NCBI GenBank assembly: GCA_014607495.2
Contig: CP053169.1
Span: 10,974,001-11,038,000 of the forward strand
From: Carposina sasakii
Lineage: Eukaryota > Arthropoda > Insecta > Lepidoptera > Carposinidae
Direction: 5' to 3'
DNA: 64,000 nt
The first letter of the stretch is position 1. Each line of letters starts with the position of its first letter. The notes under the pieces are model-generated. The model worked only from the letters and a program-made list of their open reading frames with translations, was not told the origin of the DNA and made no database searches. Shown here in pieces: positions 11,912 to 23,233 of the stretch. The position numbers and the translations under genes were made by a program.

Positions 11912-13052
11912 AATGAAAGGTAACTAATGGTATATAGCTTGAAGAGCTATTGAATAACAAACATGGTGCGTGAACAGACTTAAATTATTTAGTTATGCAT
12001 TGAAAAGTAACCTAGAACACTTTAATAAATTAATAATTAGGATTTGAGGCTAAAGGCCATATAGATTACATAAAGTTTCTGGTTAATTTACTATTTAAGG
12101 TACAGATCCTACTACCAGAAACCGCTAGGGTGGTATTTGTTCACCACGTGGCTATCAAATATGAAGTTAAATCCACAACTTAGAGTACACGGTATTAATG
12201 AACTAGAAAACTACTTCCCATGGTCCATGTATCCGAGGAGACGTCTTAGTCAAGCTGTGACAAGATCTCCAAGTAGCAGCCCCATAGCACGTGGCAGGTT
12301 TTATGCTGCATAGTCCGACTGTCAGAGCATAGGTAGCTTTCCTTGGCGACTAAGACTAAAACTGCCTAGGCTTTAGATCTTCCTATGGAACCCCTAAAGT
12401 ACAAAGACAGAAAGAACAGAATTAGCTACCTAATCATCAAAACACTAATGTTCGCCTAGCAGAAATAAAAGGAATACTCACATTAATTGGGAAATATATA
12501 TCCATCTGTTCTCGAATACGGTTATTCAGTCAGAAAATTAAGAAGACATATCCTTGTCCACGCACACCTGGTAGGAAAGAAGACAACGAGAAAATTAACG
12601 ACTACTTGTTAGAGACAAATGCCAGAAATGGCCTAAAAAGACATATTCCACTATACTTACATGATTATTTATATTTATAAATAATTATTCTGGCCATGAC
12701 TCCAGATGAGGTGGCACTCAGTGCAAAATGGAAGGTATAGAAAGTCACTCCGTTTGTTACATTTGTACGGTTCAGAGCAAAATCAGAAAAAGACTCGAAT
12801 GTAATCTGCAGCTCCCTTTTATACCTAAAACCTTCTAGAAGCTTCTCAATCCGAGATGATGTGGTCGACTCCCATTGGTGGATGTATTTTTCTTTCAAAC
12901 CTAACTAATCAGCAAAGGAATTAGGTGATTATAATGCCAGAGTTCATTCAGCCAACTTTATTCCTAACATTAAAAAGTTAAAATTGGCAACTTTACGTCC
13001 AATTTAAAATGAAGACAACAAAATCCTATAGTGACTATTTTACCATGTTACA
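11601..13052 (-). repeat. 3' LTR of the deleted gypsy-type element
   Basis: It begins tgtaaca and ends tgttaca on the + strand, so both ends carry TG..CA in an inverted 7-bp terminal repeat. It includes a (TA)n run near 11880-11908. It matches the right LTR almost perfectly over 1.45 kb. Short ORFs inside it (for example 12665-12898 minus) recur identically in the other LTR and are not separate genes. Confidence 0.92.
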
Positions 13053-13065
13053 CAACCCCCTCCCA
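13053..13065 (-). promoter_or_regulatory. Polypurine tract of the deleted element
   Basis: On the minus strand the sequence just before the 3' LTR is gggagggggt, a typical plus-strand primer tract for reverse transcription. It sits immediately inside the LTR boundary at 13052. Confidence 0.7.
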
Positions 13066-14249
13066 TATACATAAATTTCCTGCCTTCAGGAAATTTATGG
13101 CATGGCTATCCTAAATATAGCCATGTACACAAAGGATAACTTATATCAACAAAACTATAAGTCATAAATTATAAACAAGACTAAGACTATAACTAATAAA
13201 TAGTGGGAAACCCCGCTGTGAGGTCCCTATATACAAGTTTGACTTGGAAGAGAACGATGAAATTCCTAAACAAATCATGAAGTCTCAGCACTGTATCTCT
13301 AAGGGCACCCAACTGGATTCCTATTTCAATTGAGCTATGAACAAGCGCTGATAAGATAGAACCAATACCTTAGAACAAAAACAAAAAAAAAAAACTGAAG
13401 ACCTTTAGACATAGAATAACTAAGTCACTAAATGACTCAAAAGAGAAATAAACCAATTTCTAAATTTACCCTAGTTGCCCAGTGTCATGCTATCTTCCAA
13501 ATCATTTCATCTTTCATAATAGATGCATCTTATCTACATCCTACAAGAGTAATAAGCCTAAGTGTTTATGTACATCAGGTAATTATATACATATAATAAT
13601 TCTAACTACCAAAAATTATTTTAAGTGTGATCTTACTCATATATTTACCATTCATATAGTTAGGTAATAAAAATTCATATTTTATCTCTCAATGAGATCC
13701 TATACTATCATCTATGTATTAGACTTTTATATGATCACTTACAATTACTACTATGATCAATTTAATATAGTCTTATAATAAGAACTTTTATAGATCAACC
13801 ATTTAACTCATCTACATGTAGCAGTAAGTATAACTTATTACCAATGAGGACTACTTTTAGTTCAGGAATGTTCCCCTCACAGGTTTTAAAGCTAAGAATA
13901 CTAAGAACTACTAATTGAGTTTAAATTATATATATATAAGATTATGACATCTGCATGGTTTGCATTTATCTTTATAGATTCATTAAGAATTTATATTAAG
14001 TGAGGATCCTCTTCATTAATTTTAGTCAGTCACAGGCAAACCTATACATTTTAATAACATAAGTTAAGTAGGTATATCAGGTTTATACTCTTAAATGGAT
14101 CACTACCTAATGATATTTGATGTTGATGTTCTTTCATACTTCATCATTCATACCTATTACACTAATGTTGCATGCATGCTTGCTAATTTTGACTATTCTT
14201 ATACATTCTTCTTGCTCACTGCTTTTCATCACATTTAGTCATCATATTT
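13066..14249 (-). other. 3' untranslated interior of the deleted element
   Basis: This 1.2-kb AT-rich segment between the integrase remnant and the polypurine tract has no long ORF. A small imperfect palindrome (aaatttcctgccttcaggaaattt) lies near 13074-13097. It is presumably the remaining 3' region of the parental element. Confidence 0.5.
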
Positions 14250-14810
14250 CTAAATATCTTTGATATGGTAGTCACCTAGGTCATTCCCATTCAGGTCAGC
14301 CAGAGTATAAACTAGAGGAGATTTCTTACAAGTAACTACACATTTTATAAACTTAGGAGCTAGTTTAGATGTGAAGTATTTAGATTTATTTGATAAATAG
14401 AAAGTGCGTTTATAAACAATTTGACCCACTTTCAACTCATATTGACGTTTCCTTAGGTTATAATATTTAGCATTTCGATCATGAGCCTTGGCAATGTGAA
14501 CTTTTACCTTGGCATATATGGAATTTAATTCTGACAGTTTACTGGTATACACAGCGGTGTCTCCTATCTCTAGTTGTGATCGAGGACACGGTTGTTCAGC
14601 AAAAGTTAAGTGAGAGTTATTTCCCAAAATCGAGCAGAAAGCTCCTGTATCTAAGAGACCATAGACCTGTTGTGTTATTACATTTATTTTGAGATATGGT
14701 CTATTGTCATAAGGACTTTGTTCAAATAGGACTTTACTATTTATGTTTAAAGTAGAGTTAGTAAAGCCCTTCTTAATTAGTTTTTTGAAGGAGGATGGCA
14801 GACTGGACAA
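14250..14810 (-). pseudogene. Protease fused by deletion to integrase C-terminus
   Basis: The frame carries an aspartic-protease signature (LLDTGAFCSILG, residues about 51-62) and then, from about residue 80, the C-terminal tail of a gypsy-type integrase (AKAHDRNAKYYNLRKR, later KLAPKF and a final DLGDYHIKDI). Everything between protease and integrase tail in a complete pol is missing, so this is the scar of an internal deletion near 14585. A zinc-knuckle-like stretch lies just upstream in another frame (about 14810-14855), but its usual His is replaced by Val. The listed start is not an ATG; expression would need frameshifting from gag. Polymerase function is absent. Confidence 0.75.
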
Positions 14811-14864
14811 TCAGGAGATCTGACCCCATTCTTGCCACATTTAAAACAAATAATTTCTCGAGAT

Positions 14865-15500
14865 TTAAAACACAGATATATCCCTTGCTACTCTCAATTC
14901 TTCCAGTCTCTCTACAAACATTCTCACACAAGTACGTCCATTGAATTTTAAGTTAAGGCTATTTAAATTAATTGGTTTCTCTTTTACAAAAAATATTTTC
15001 TTATCCTGATTTAGTACATTTATTTCTGCAGCATCACTCACTATCTCATTCTCACATGCATCATTGTACTGGACATGTCTAGATCCTTCCTCTGAGTCAG
15101 AATCAGAGTTAGGTTCCACCTTACTTAGAATTAAGATAAGGCGATTTCTCAGTTCCTTTAATCCTAAATCCTCACTATTTAAGTAAGACAACCTATCGAT
15201 TATATAGTTGGCACGAACAGCTATCTTTATGGCTAATCTCTGGTCGCTACCCATGCTCTCCAGCTCGTTCTCTAGTTCTTGTACTTTGGGCCTGCATACC
15301 TGGATTTCCGTGATAGGACGGGGAGATTTAGTCCTCTCACCCTTTATGCTGCCTCGTCGAGACAGTTTCATCGCTTGCCTCAGAAGTCTCCTCAGGTCAT
15401 CTACGCTGTCAGTCTCATTTGCTGAAACATTAATAACGTCAAGTTCAAAAATCAGTTCATCCTTTCTTAGGTACCCAATATACTTAGTAAGGGAACCCAT
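14865..15500 (-). CDS. gag: Gag-like protein of the deleted LTR element
   Basis: The ATG at 15500 opens a 211-residue ORF (MGSLTKYIGYLRKDELIFEL onward) about 85 bases downstream of the primer-binding site, the position expected for gag. The N-terminal half is helical and charged, with a KRDELIFEL-like start common in insect gypsy-type Gag proteins. The C-terminal half contains an acidic serine stretch (EPNSDSDSEEGS) and ends before a complete capsid, at a stop at 14865. It is short for a full Gag, so it may be truncated by a frameshift: a zinc-knuckle-like sequence follows directly in the +1 frame. It would bind element RNA and assemble particles if functional. The identification rests on position and composition. 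Confidence 0.6.
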   Translation of the reverse strand: MGSLTKYIGYLRKDELIFELDVINVSANETDSVDDLRRLLRQAMKLSRRGSIKGERTKSPRPITEIQVCRPKVQELENELESMGSDQRLAIKIAVRANYIIDRLSYLNSEDLGLKELRNRLILILSKVEPNSDSDSEEGSRHVQYNDACENEIVSDAAEINVLNQDKKIFFVKEKPINLNSLNLKFNGRTCVRMFVERLEELRVARDISVF

Positions 15501-15585
15501 TTTTTGTTTTAAGTATAGATACGGAGTAGAGATAGATGTTTAACTTTAACTGCTAATAAAGGTCAAATTTATATTTAAAATCTGT

Positions 15586-15603
15586 GCCCCACGTTGGGCG
15601 CCA
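15586..15603 (-). promoter_or_regulatory. Primer-binding site for tRNA-Lys
   Basis: On the + strand gccccacgttgggcgcca matches the 3' end of a eukaryotic tRNA-Lys (CTT type), including CCA. The minus-strand site therefore reads tggcgcccaacgtggggc. It lies three bases from the 5' LTR, confirming element orientation and that the right LTR is the 5' one. Confidence 0.85.
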
Positions 15604-15606
15604 CTT

Positions 15607-15883
15607 TGTAACAATATTTTTCCAAGTGGGTGTTGCTTAAAAAAAGATTGGTACTCACCGGCCAGTTATCTAGTGGGCAGAGCAAAGACTATAAAAAGAT
15701 TATTCCCAGGGCGCCAGACCTTTTTGCAGTTAAAGAAAACAACAGATTACAATATATATATATTTATTACAGAAGGTATATAACAGGGTCCTACTCTCTA
15801 ATATTACCACATTTACATCATATGAAATAGTTTTAAGTTTCCTATATATAGAATGTCTTATTAATATATTTATTATTATACTA

Positions 15884-15919
<36 letters not shown>

Positions 15920-17061
15920 AATGAAAGGTAACTAATGGTATATAGCTTGAAGAGCTATTGAATAACAAACATGGTGCGTGAACAGACTTAAATTATTTAG
16001 TTATGCATTGAAAAGTAACCTAGAACACTTTAATAAATTAATAATTAGGATTTGAGGCTAAAGGCCATATAGATTACATAAAGTTTCTGGTTAATTTACT
16101 ATTTAAGGTACAGATCCTACTACCAGAAACCGCTAGGGTGGTATTTGTTCACCACGTGGCTATCAAATATGAAGTTAAATCCACAACTTAGAGTACACGG
16201 TATTAATGAACTAGAAAACTACTTCCCATGGTCCATGTATCCGAGGAGACGTCTTAGTCAAGCTGTGACAAGATCTCCAAGTAGCAGCCCCATAGCACGT
16301 GGCAGGTTTTATGCTGCATAGTCCGACTGTCAGAGCATAGGTAGCTTTCCTTGGCGACTAAGACTAAAACTGCCTAGGCTTTAGATCTTCCTATGGAACC
16401 CCTAAAGTACAAAGACAGAAAGAACAGAATTAGCTACCTAATCATCAAAACACTAATGTTCGCCTAGCAGAAATAAAAGGAATACTCACATTAATTGGGA
16501 AATATATATCCATCTGTTCTCGAATACGGTTATTCAGTCAGAAAATTAAGAAGACATATCCTTGTCCACGCACACCTGGTAGGAAAGAAGACAACGAGAA
16601 AATTAACGACTACTTGTTAGAGACAAATGCCAGAAATGGCCTAAAAAGACATATTCCACTATACTTACATGATTATTTATATTTATAAATAATTATTCTG
16701 GCCATGACTCCAGATGAGGTGGCACTCAGTGCAAAATGGAAGGTATAGAAAGTCACTCCGTTTGTTACATTTGTACGGTTCAGAGCAAAATCAGAAAAAG
16801 ACTCGAATGTAATCTGCAGCTCCCTTTTATACCTAAAACCTTCTAGAAGCTTCTCAATCCGAGATGATGTGGTCGACTCCCATTGGTGGATGTATTTTTC
16901 TTTCAAACCTAACTAATCAGCAAAGGAATTAGGTGATTATAATGCCAGAGTTCATTCAGCCAACTTTATTCCTAACATTAAAAAGTTAAAAATTGGCAAC
17001 TTTACGTCCAATTTAAAATGAAGACAACAAAATCCTATAGTGACTATTTTACCATGTTACA
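15607..17061 (-). repeat. 5' LTR of the deleted gypsy-type element
   Basis: This 1455-bp copy matches 11601-13052. It differs by two extra bases in the (TA)n tract near 15885-15914 and one extra A near 16987. In the element's sense direction it should hold promoter, R and U5. Confidence 0.92.
16823..16831 (-). promoter_or_regulatory. TATA box in the 5' LTR
   Basis: The minus strand reads TATAAAAGG here, a consensus TATA box placed well inside the LTR and pointing toward gag. The start site would be expected about 25-30 bases further, near 16795-16800. The same motif occurs in the 3' LTR near 12815. Confidence 0.5.
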
Positions 17062-17065
17062 TGGT

Positions 17066-18199
17066 TACTCCATTTTTAGAAACATAGCCGTATGTACTTA
17101 CTTATGTACACATCTATCTAGAGACAACTTTCATAAGAATAAAGTTACACACATAGATCAGGTTACGTAAGTTTGTATATACTTAATTCGAAATCTAGAA
17201 TGATAGAAACAACAAAGGCCCCAAATTGTGCCTTTGGTGACTCCTTTACTTAATTAAAGCTTATTGACACTTTAATTAAAATCAACAAAATGGTAGCACT
17301 ACACCTCAGTCACTAGTGTACACGCGTTGATGCGGAGCTTGAAAGTTCAAGTCGCTTGTTAGAACCAGAGGTTGGACGGTTAGGAATGTCGCTTGAGGTA
17401 TCTCGCCCAACTTGCGTATGCACTTCGTCAACTTCATCTTCATACAGATTTACTACAGAACCACAAATACCAGCTCCAGTCCAAACTTTGTCAACTTCTA
17501 ATGTCAAATGACTAAGTACGGGTCTAGTTATACAATATTAAAAACAGCTGGGTTTATATATCGCAGTTTATATTTTTGTATCAACGTTTAGCATTTGGTC
17601 CCTTTCCTTCCTTCCTTATTCCTTATATTTATTCCTTTCTTATTGACGATATATTTAACTTCCTTTTGAAGCTAACCGAACTCGTTCAATAAAATATAAA
17701 ATAGACTTGATATACCTACTTTAAAATAGACATTCATTATTTTTATACCATAAATAAAACTAGCTATACCTACTATCATTAACCGTGCCTAGTTTTAATT
17801 AGTAAAAGCAACAAACAGTAACTACTTAACTGAACAGACGCTTTATAGGTAGCGTAATGGAGCTTTCAATAGAGCCGGAGAGAAAGATTACCATAATGTA
17901 ATCTGAGGGTAACGGGACCGCGCGTCTACTGTTACTGATCTAGTGGACTGACCAGACTTCACCGCACTCTGTAATGACGTGCGACGATATAGATGAAGGT
18001 TGATTTTCCGAATATAGGAAGAAAGGCCAGAGCCTGAATAAATGTTCTTACTGCAAAGTGTTGCTACGGAACAAATTAATTGGCCTGAGGGGACATGGCA
18101 TGGCACACTGCTTTCAGAGGCTTTCAGCTTATTTCGGTACAGTCTGGCTCCGGGTCCCGATCCCTCCTGCCTTCCTGTGTGCTGCAGGCGGATGCGTCG
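17066..18199. other. Upstream flank of the GT92 gene
   Basis: Apart from the minus-strand candidate exon at 17313-17507, this is AT-rich sequence with no recognised feature, becoming GC-rich from about 18130 toward the first exon of the + strand gene. Confidence 0.4.
17313..17507 (-). other. Candidate C-terminal coding exon, unknown gene
   Basis: The minus-strand frame is open from about 17535 to a stop at 17313. It encodes a protein-like acidic then Ser-rich tail (LTLEVDKVWTGAGICG, NLYEDEVDEVHTQVG, ending SSSASTRVH). Possible splice acceptors ending in TAG lie just upstream near 17495-17535, and ATTAAA-type poly(A) signals follow the stop at about 17255-17285. No ATG start supports a free-standing gene, so a terminal exon is the best reading. 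I do not recognise the family. It is outside the LTR element, whose TSD ends at 17065. Confidence 0.3.
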
Positions 18200-18300
18200 T
18201 GACGTCAGCTGCAGCAGGGCCCAGGGCTGAAGCTCGGCGCCGCGGGGGGCGGGGGTCAAGGCCGCAGCGCACGCGGCGTCGCGGTCTCAGTCCCTCAGTC
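18200..18300 (+). promoter_or_regulatory. Probable TATA-less promoter of the GT92 gene
   Basis: A perfect CRE palindrome, tgacgtca, lies at 18200-18207, followed by GC-rich sequence (ggggggcgggggtc) and two arthropod initiator-like TCAGTC motifs at 18287-18292 and 18295-18300. There is no TATA box at the expected distance. The block is much richer in G+C and CpG than its surroundings and leads into an exon with a strong splice donor at 18422. Assignment to the GT92 gene is an inference from strand and the lack of another downstream coding exon. Confidence 0.45.
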
Positions 18301-18421
18301 CGCCGCCAACCGTCCGCCGGAGACGCCGCGACAGTGCCAGTGAGACAGTGCAGTGTACAGTTACCGCAGGTCGACGACACGAGATGCCGCGCTAGCCGCC
18401 GTCGTCGCTGACCACCTAGAG
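18290..18421 (+). other. Probable non-coding exon 1 of the GT92 gene
   Basis: This GC-rich block runs from the initiator-like motifs to ctagag|gtaagc, a consensus splice donor at 18422. It holds a tiny upstream ORF, ATG CCG CGC TAG at 18384-18395, which could dampen translation. No longer in-frame coding sequence reaches the donor. The transcription start is an estimate. Confidence 0.45.
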
Positions 18422-21400
18422 GTAAGCGAGCACCCGACCCGCCCCGCGGAGGGTGCCATCTCACAACCTGGCAGAAAAGACTTCAACGCCGCGGTGTCGT
18501 TTGGCCGAGCGAGCTTCTCACATTGCCTCATTAACATTGGTGTTCTTAATAATGTAGAAAGGTCTGATAGATACAGGCCTGCGAATGCGCAGCATCTTGT
18601 GAGTTTGAATTCATGTATTTACAATTTATATATTTGAATGGAGAACTCGTACGTTAGTGACGACTAGTGTAAACATCTCGCGCTCACTCGGAATGTACGA
18701 ATTGATAAAACTCTCAAAAGCTTCACTGATGAAATCGCACTGACCAATCTTATTAATATGAATAAATATTATTTAGATAACAACTAGGCTATAAAAAGTA
18801 GTTACTTATACTAATATATAAAAATTTATCTGTTACTGTTGTAATATTGATTGTTATTGAATTAGAAGAAAAAATCTGAGTCCACATAAGTTCATTACTA
18901 TTGACAGTCTGTGAGCAAACCAGGTAGCTTCTGTGTACAAAGATTAAAATTAAATCATGATTGAAAGCATCATGCCATTCCATCACACCCCCATTCTTGA
19001 ACAACAAACAACTGAAATCTTAATTAAAAATATTTAAAGGTTTCGTTAAGAACAAAGACACGAAGGGCTTAATTGACTTTAAGGTGTTTCAACAATAACC
19101 TCTAGATATTTTGAAACAGTCGAGTCAGGCGCCAGTTACTGCACGTAATAATTAGAGACAACTTCTGAATAAACAACCGTTATCATCCGGTTCTAATCCC
19201 CTGAACCTTGCTAATCTTTTCTTAAGCATCTCCATACATGTTATTACAATTCGCATCTGTACGCAGATTGCGTAAAGGTAAATTACAAATTATCCGCGGT
19301 GGAGCCCTTCGGATTGAGCATGCAAATCGATAATCACTAGATGTGAGGTGATGGTAAAGATTGTTAGTAACGGATGGTGCAATAGATTCATGTTATTAGT
19401 AGACGTAATGCGACCCGCGAGAGATGACACCGCCACGAACGCGACATCATCCACATTCATTTACTGGCCTGCTAGAAACACAATGCAATTTGACGAGTAA
19501 TGAAATAACAGTCATGCGATACCTAGACACAAGGCTCGCCGTGAACACAATGCTTCGGGTAATTATTATCTTTGCATTGAGGAGCCTTTATTGTTATTTG
19601 TGTGTCGACCGGTGGTGGCTCGCGGATGGCCGCTCTCTCCGCTCTGCGCTCGACTTGTTCACAATTAGCTTCACGGAAACATTCCACATTCGAGGCGTTT
19701 ACCCGCAGTATGTTGACTGACTTATTATAACACCCGTGCTAATCACGTTCGCTACAGTGTACTTAATACGAGACCACTGACACGTTAGGCAAAACTGTAC
19801 TTCCCTTTACGTTACTTCCAATTATCGAATAAGCTTGACATGTATCCTAACGTTTAGATGATAACCTTTGTCTATTTAACTGAAATAGAACATTAATAAA
19901 TTAAACCTCTCCTGAAGATAGTAATACGTTAGTATGTCTATATCTATAGAACCTCAGTGTTTGTCTATCAATCAGTATACGTAACTATTGGAGGCATGTA
20001 TGGCTCGCTCATGATTCTGAGCTAATAGATTACGAAGAACATTTTAGTGAAATCACAACGTTTCTCAGGTGAAACTGCAACGAAATAAATAAACACTCAG
20101 ACAGTATGCGAGTGAGCATTTGTGATTAACGACGAAGAGGTAAAATAACACACACACGAAAACACGCAAATTACGTTCCTGGTTGTCGTCCGTGAGGACG
20201 TTCCATTGTCTTGTTATCTTGCGGCGCAGGCGCAGCTTTGTGTTGGTAAATAACAAGAATTACATCGGTTTGTGTCAACTTATAGATACAGACGTAAAAC
20301 CTAATCTAATGTGTTGCGCCTTTCTAGAGAAACGAGTCCTTCACAGATCGTGCGTCTGTCAAAGTGGGTCGCTCGACCGGTCCGAAGCGGCTAGTCGCGC
20401 AGGCCGTCGGGACTGCACGGATCTCAGCACTGCCCATTGTTACAGGACGACGCCATTACACAGGCGATAATTATTTTACCGTAAATTATTACCTGTATCT
20501 ACAAAGCAATAAAGATTACGTGTTAACACAGGGAATGCTGCCAATGTAAACTACCTTTTATCAGAATAGTAAACGCACAGTGATTAGAATTGATGAGATA
20601 AACAAAATACGCAGTCTCTCTTCCTTCTGACACCAAATGAGAAAATCATTACGTAACAGTGAAAACGTATATTGTACAGTTTCATGTTGCTAAAGTTATG
20701 TACCGGAGTCTTCGAACTGAAACAGGAAGCATGAATATTCCGATGTGTGGGTCTGATTCGACGAATAATATAATGGGGTTGAAATTGATGACACGTTACG
20801 TCATATAGTACCTACCCACTGTTAGTCCTACCGACAGGACAGGAGTAGCATAGCGGTACGAGTATGCGAAAGTGAAAAGCCAACAGGCTACAAGTGGGAA
20901 TTCAACAAATGCGTTGTTTCACAATAATGGACTATTGAGTTTATTAAAACAAGTCTAAAGTAGATTATTCAGTAGTAAATAATAGTATTTTCAATAGTCA
21001 TTTAACTGAAACTCATTGTCTCATTGGACGTTACGTTGTTAGTTCGGTTCCAGGGCTCTGTTACTTACAATTGGACAATCAATAATACCCTGTATACTAA
21101 ACGCATTTAGTGTAATGAGTAATGACAATGAATCAAAATAATACAATACATTGATTGTTACTCCAAATTATTGTATTCATGAGTTTAATCACACCCGTAT
21201 GACGCCACATGAAAGCACAATTTTTTATTATTAAATCGGTTGTTTTTATAGAGTCATTATCAGCAGATGTTGCAGATAAATTTCTCTAGGTTTAATGTCT
21301 TATACACAAACACGTTTTGTGTTTACCTATAAGAACTTTTACTCTGAAGTTTAGGTCGTTTTGGTGTCGGAAGAACCTTTTCTCATATTGTACCAAAAGA

Positions 21401-23233
21401 AACGAGTCACGGGACTAACAGGTAAATGTTTACCACACATTATTTATTAAATGTACCTATCTAGTCTATGTAAATAGAGTACTGAAAAGATGACAGTATT
21501 GCCATATAGTATTTTGTAAAAACGCAAAATAGACATTGTCAGCAATAGCAAGGTATTTTTTTAAATTAATTAAATAAAGTTATTATGTCATATCATTAAA
21601 ATTTTACTCCGCAGTATGAACAAACTTTAAATGAATAAACAATTTATTTATATTTATATCCGGCACTGTTCTGTTTGTCGAATATCTACTCGTGACATTG
21701 CTCATTTAACATTTAAATTCTTGAAGCTTTGCTCGGACAATTCGTTTATTATTCCTTCCTCGAGAAAAACTTTAGTTAAATTCGGCAAATCAGTTTCGAA
21801 ACAACCTCTGTTTAGCAATAATGGTAGATAACAAAAACTGTTGGAAGAACTGAAGGTCACGCTGGTGAGGGTCAGAGAGCATCTCGAATTGTAAATGTGC
21901 ACGTGTGTGTGTTGAGGAGGAAGTACCACGCAGCGGTGGTTCGAGGCAGTCAGTCTCCGCTAGAGTCGTCGTCGTCTTCGCAAGACTTTCTCTGCGCGTC
22001 CTTTCACGAACATAGTGCCCTTTGACATATGAAGATGTAGCATTCTTGTACCTCAAGTCATTGCCATCGATGAGCAAATACTTACTTTTTAAATATTCTT
22101 TGTGCGGTGTGTCCTTATGTATATATTCGACGGCAACTTCCATTCGCGATTTAACAACCTGGTAGTAGGGGTCTGTGTTGACTGACTTCATGTAGAACAA
22201 GTTCCTCATTATGTGAGTCATACCAGTTCTGAGTATTGGTCAATGGTCATTTTAATATTATAAAGATTGTCAATATTATATTACGTGTTGAAATTTAGGA
22301 GAATATACGAGGCTTTCTGAGGATTTATGACAAAATGTTGATATGAACATTTACTTCACTACTTTACATAGTAAACGTAAAAAACGCAATCCTAAACGTA
22401 GCTGCAGGATTTCTTTCGCAGTCCTGTAGTTCCGGCCACCTTATTTTTGAGAATAGAGTATATCTATAACATAAGTATGTAGGTACCTACTTACTTATGT
22501 ATTCGATAAATTTAATGATAGATCTATCATAGTAGTACAAAATGCTATGATCGCTACATGTGCGTACAAACATGGTGTGCCGTGACCTCGTTCGAGTGCA
22601 ATATCAGAAGATTTTCTCAAATATCTCTACATTTCTAATTAAATCTAAATTCTACGTAAGCAGCAGCAGCGGGCGCTTGTTGCAAGCGTTACACTCTCAA
22701 GGCCATATATCTAAAAACCGATCTCCAATGATTTCTATTATAATAATGAATGATACCATTTAATGATAGTTTTTTGTTTTCAAATTGGGCAAAAATTTGC
22801 GAAGCATGAATGCTAAAATATTACAAACAAAATCTCACATTATTCTGGTTTGGAAACAATCAGCAGGTAGCCATCATTGCTGATGATTGTGATATTAAAT
22901 TGGATAATGATACGATGAGATCAATTTACCATTAACGCGAGCATTACGGCCGATAATGTTGATTCATCTGGTCACAGTTCCTTTACCGCACCTCATTATC
23001 ATAATCCTTACCTGTCATTAGCTACACTCGTACATGATGGCTCAATGAACACTATCATCTATTCACAGTTCTTTCTAAATCACCACAATATATAGCTGCG
23101 CAACTGGAACACGTTTGGGAGTTCATTTATTTTTTCTATTATTTCCTGGATCTCTTGATATTCGCATAATTTACTCCGACAATTTACCAAATGTCGTCAA
23201 GTAACCTTTTCTTCAATGTTACCGTCGCATTTT
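18422..23233 (+). other. Intron 1 (5' part) of the GT92 gene
   Basis: This is AT-rich, non-coding sequence on the gene strand. Short ORFs at 18789-20549 have no domains or matching splice sites. A candidate minus-strand exon at 22086-22228 is entered separately. No repeat family was recognised here. Confidence 0.4.
22086..22228 (-). other. Candidate internal coding exon, minus strand
   Basis: The minus-strand segment is bounded by an acceptor (caatactcag, ending at 22229) and a strong donor (aaaaa|gtaagtat, GT at 22085-22084). Its 143 bases read without a stop in one frame with matching phase 1 at both ends. The peptide includes NLFYMKSVNTDPYYQVV and YIHKDTPHKEYLK. The frame remains open beyond the donor to 21790, so the longer 143-residue ORF (ATG at 22218) is an alternative. 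I recognise no family. It sits antisense inside the first intron of the + strand gene. Confidence 0.3.

Larger units (their letters stand above)
11601..17061 (-). mobile_element. Non-autonomous (internally deleted) gypsy-type LTR retrotransposon
   Basis: Two LTRs of 1452 and 1455 bp flank a 2554-bp interior. TSD TGGT is present at 11597-11600 and 17062-17065. The element reads on the minus strand: the primer-binding site abuts the right LTR and the polypurine tract abuts the left LTR. Only gag, a protease and the C-terminal tail of integrase remain; the reverse transcriptase, RNase H and integrase core are absent. LTR differences visible by eye are a TA-repeat length change and one A insertion, so insertion was recent and must have relied on enzymes supplied in trans. 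Confidence 0.9.

Noticed and set aside
11724..11960. ORFs with long Ile-Tyr runs (also 11520-11824 and 15630-15830)
   Set aside because: They translate a (TA)n tract and LTR sequence.
12665..12898. 77-codon ORF repeated identically at 16673-16906
   Set aside because: Both copies are in the LTRs; the duplication comes from the LTR pair, not a gene family.
15208..15543. Plus-strand ORF opposite the gag-like gene
   Set aside because: Antisense shadow; the minus frame has the right position after the primer-binding site.
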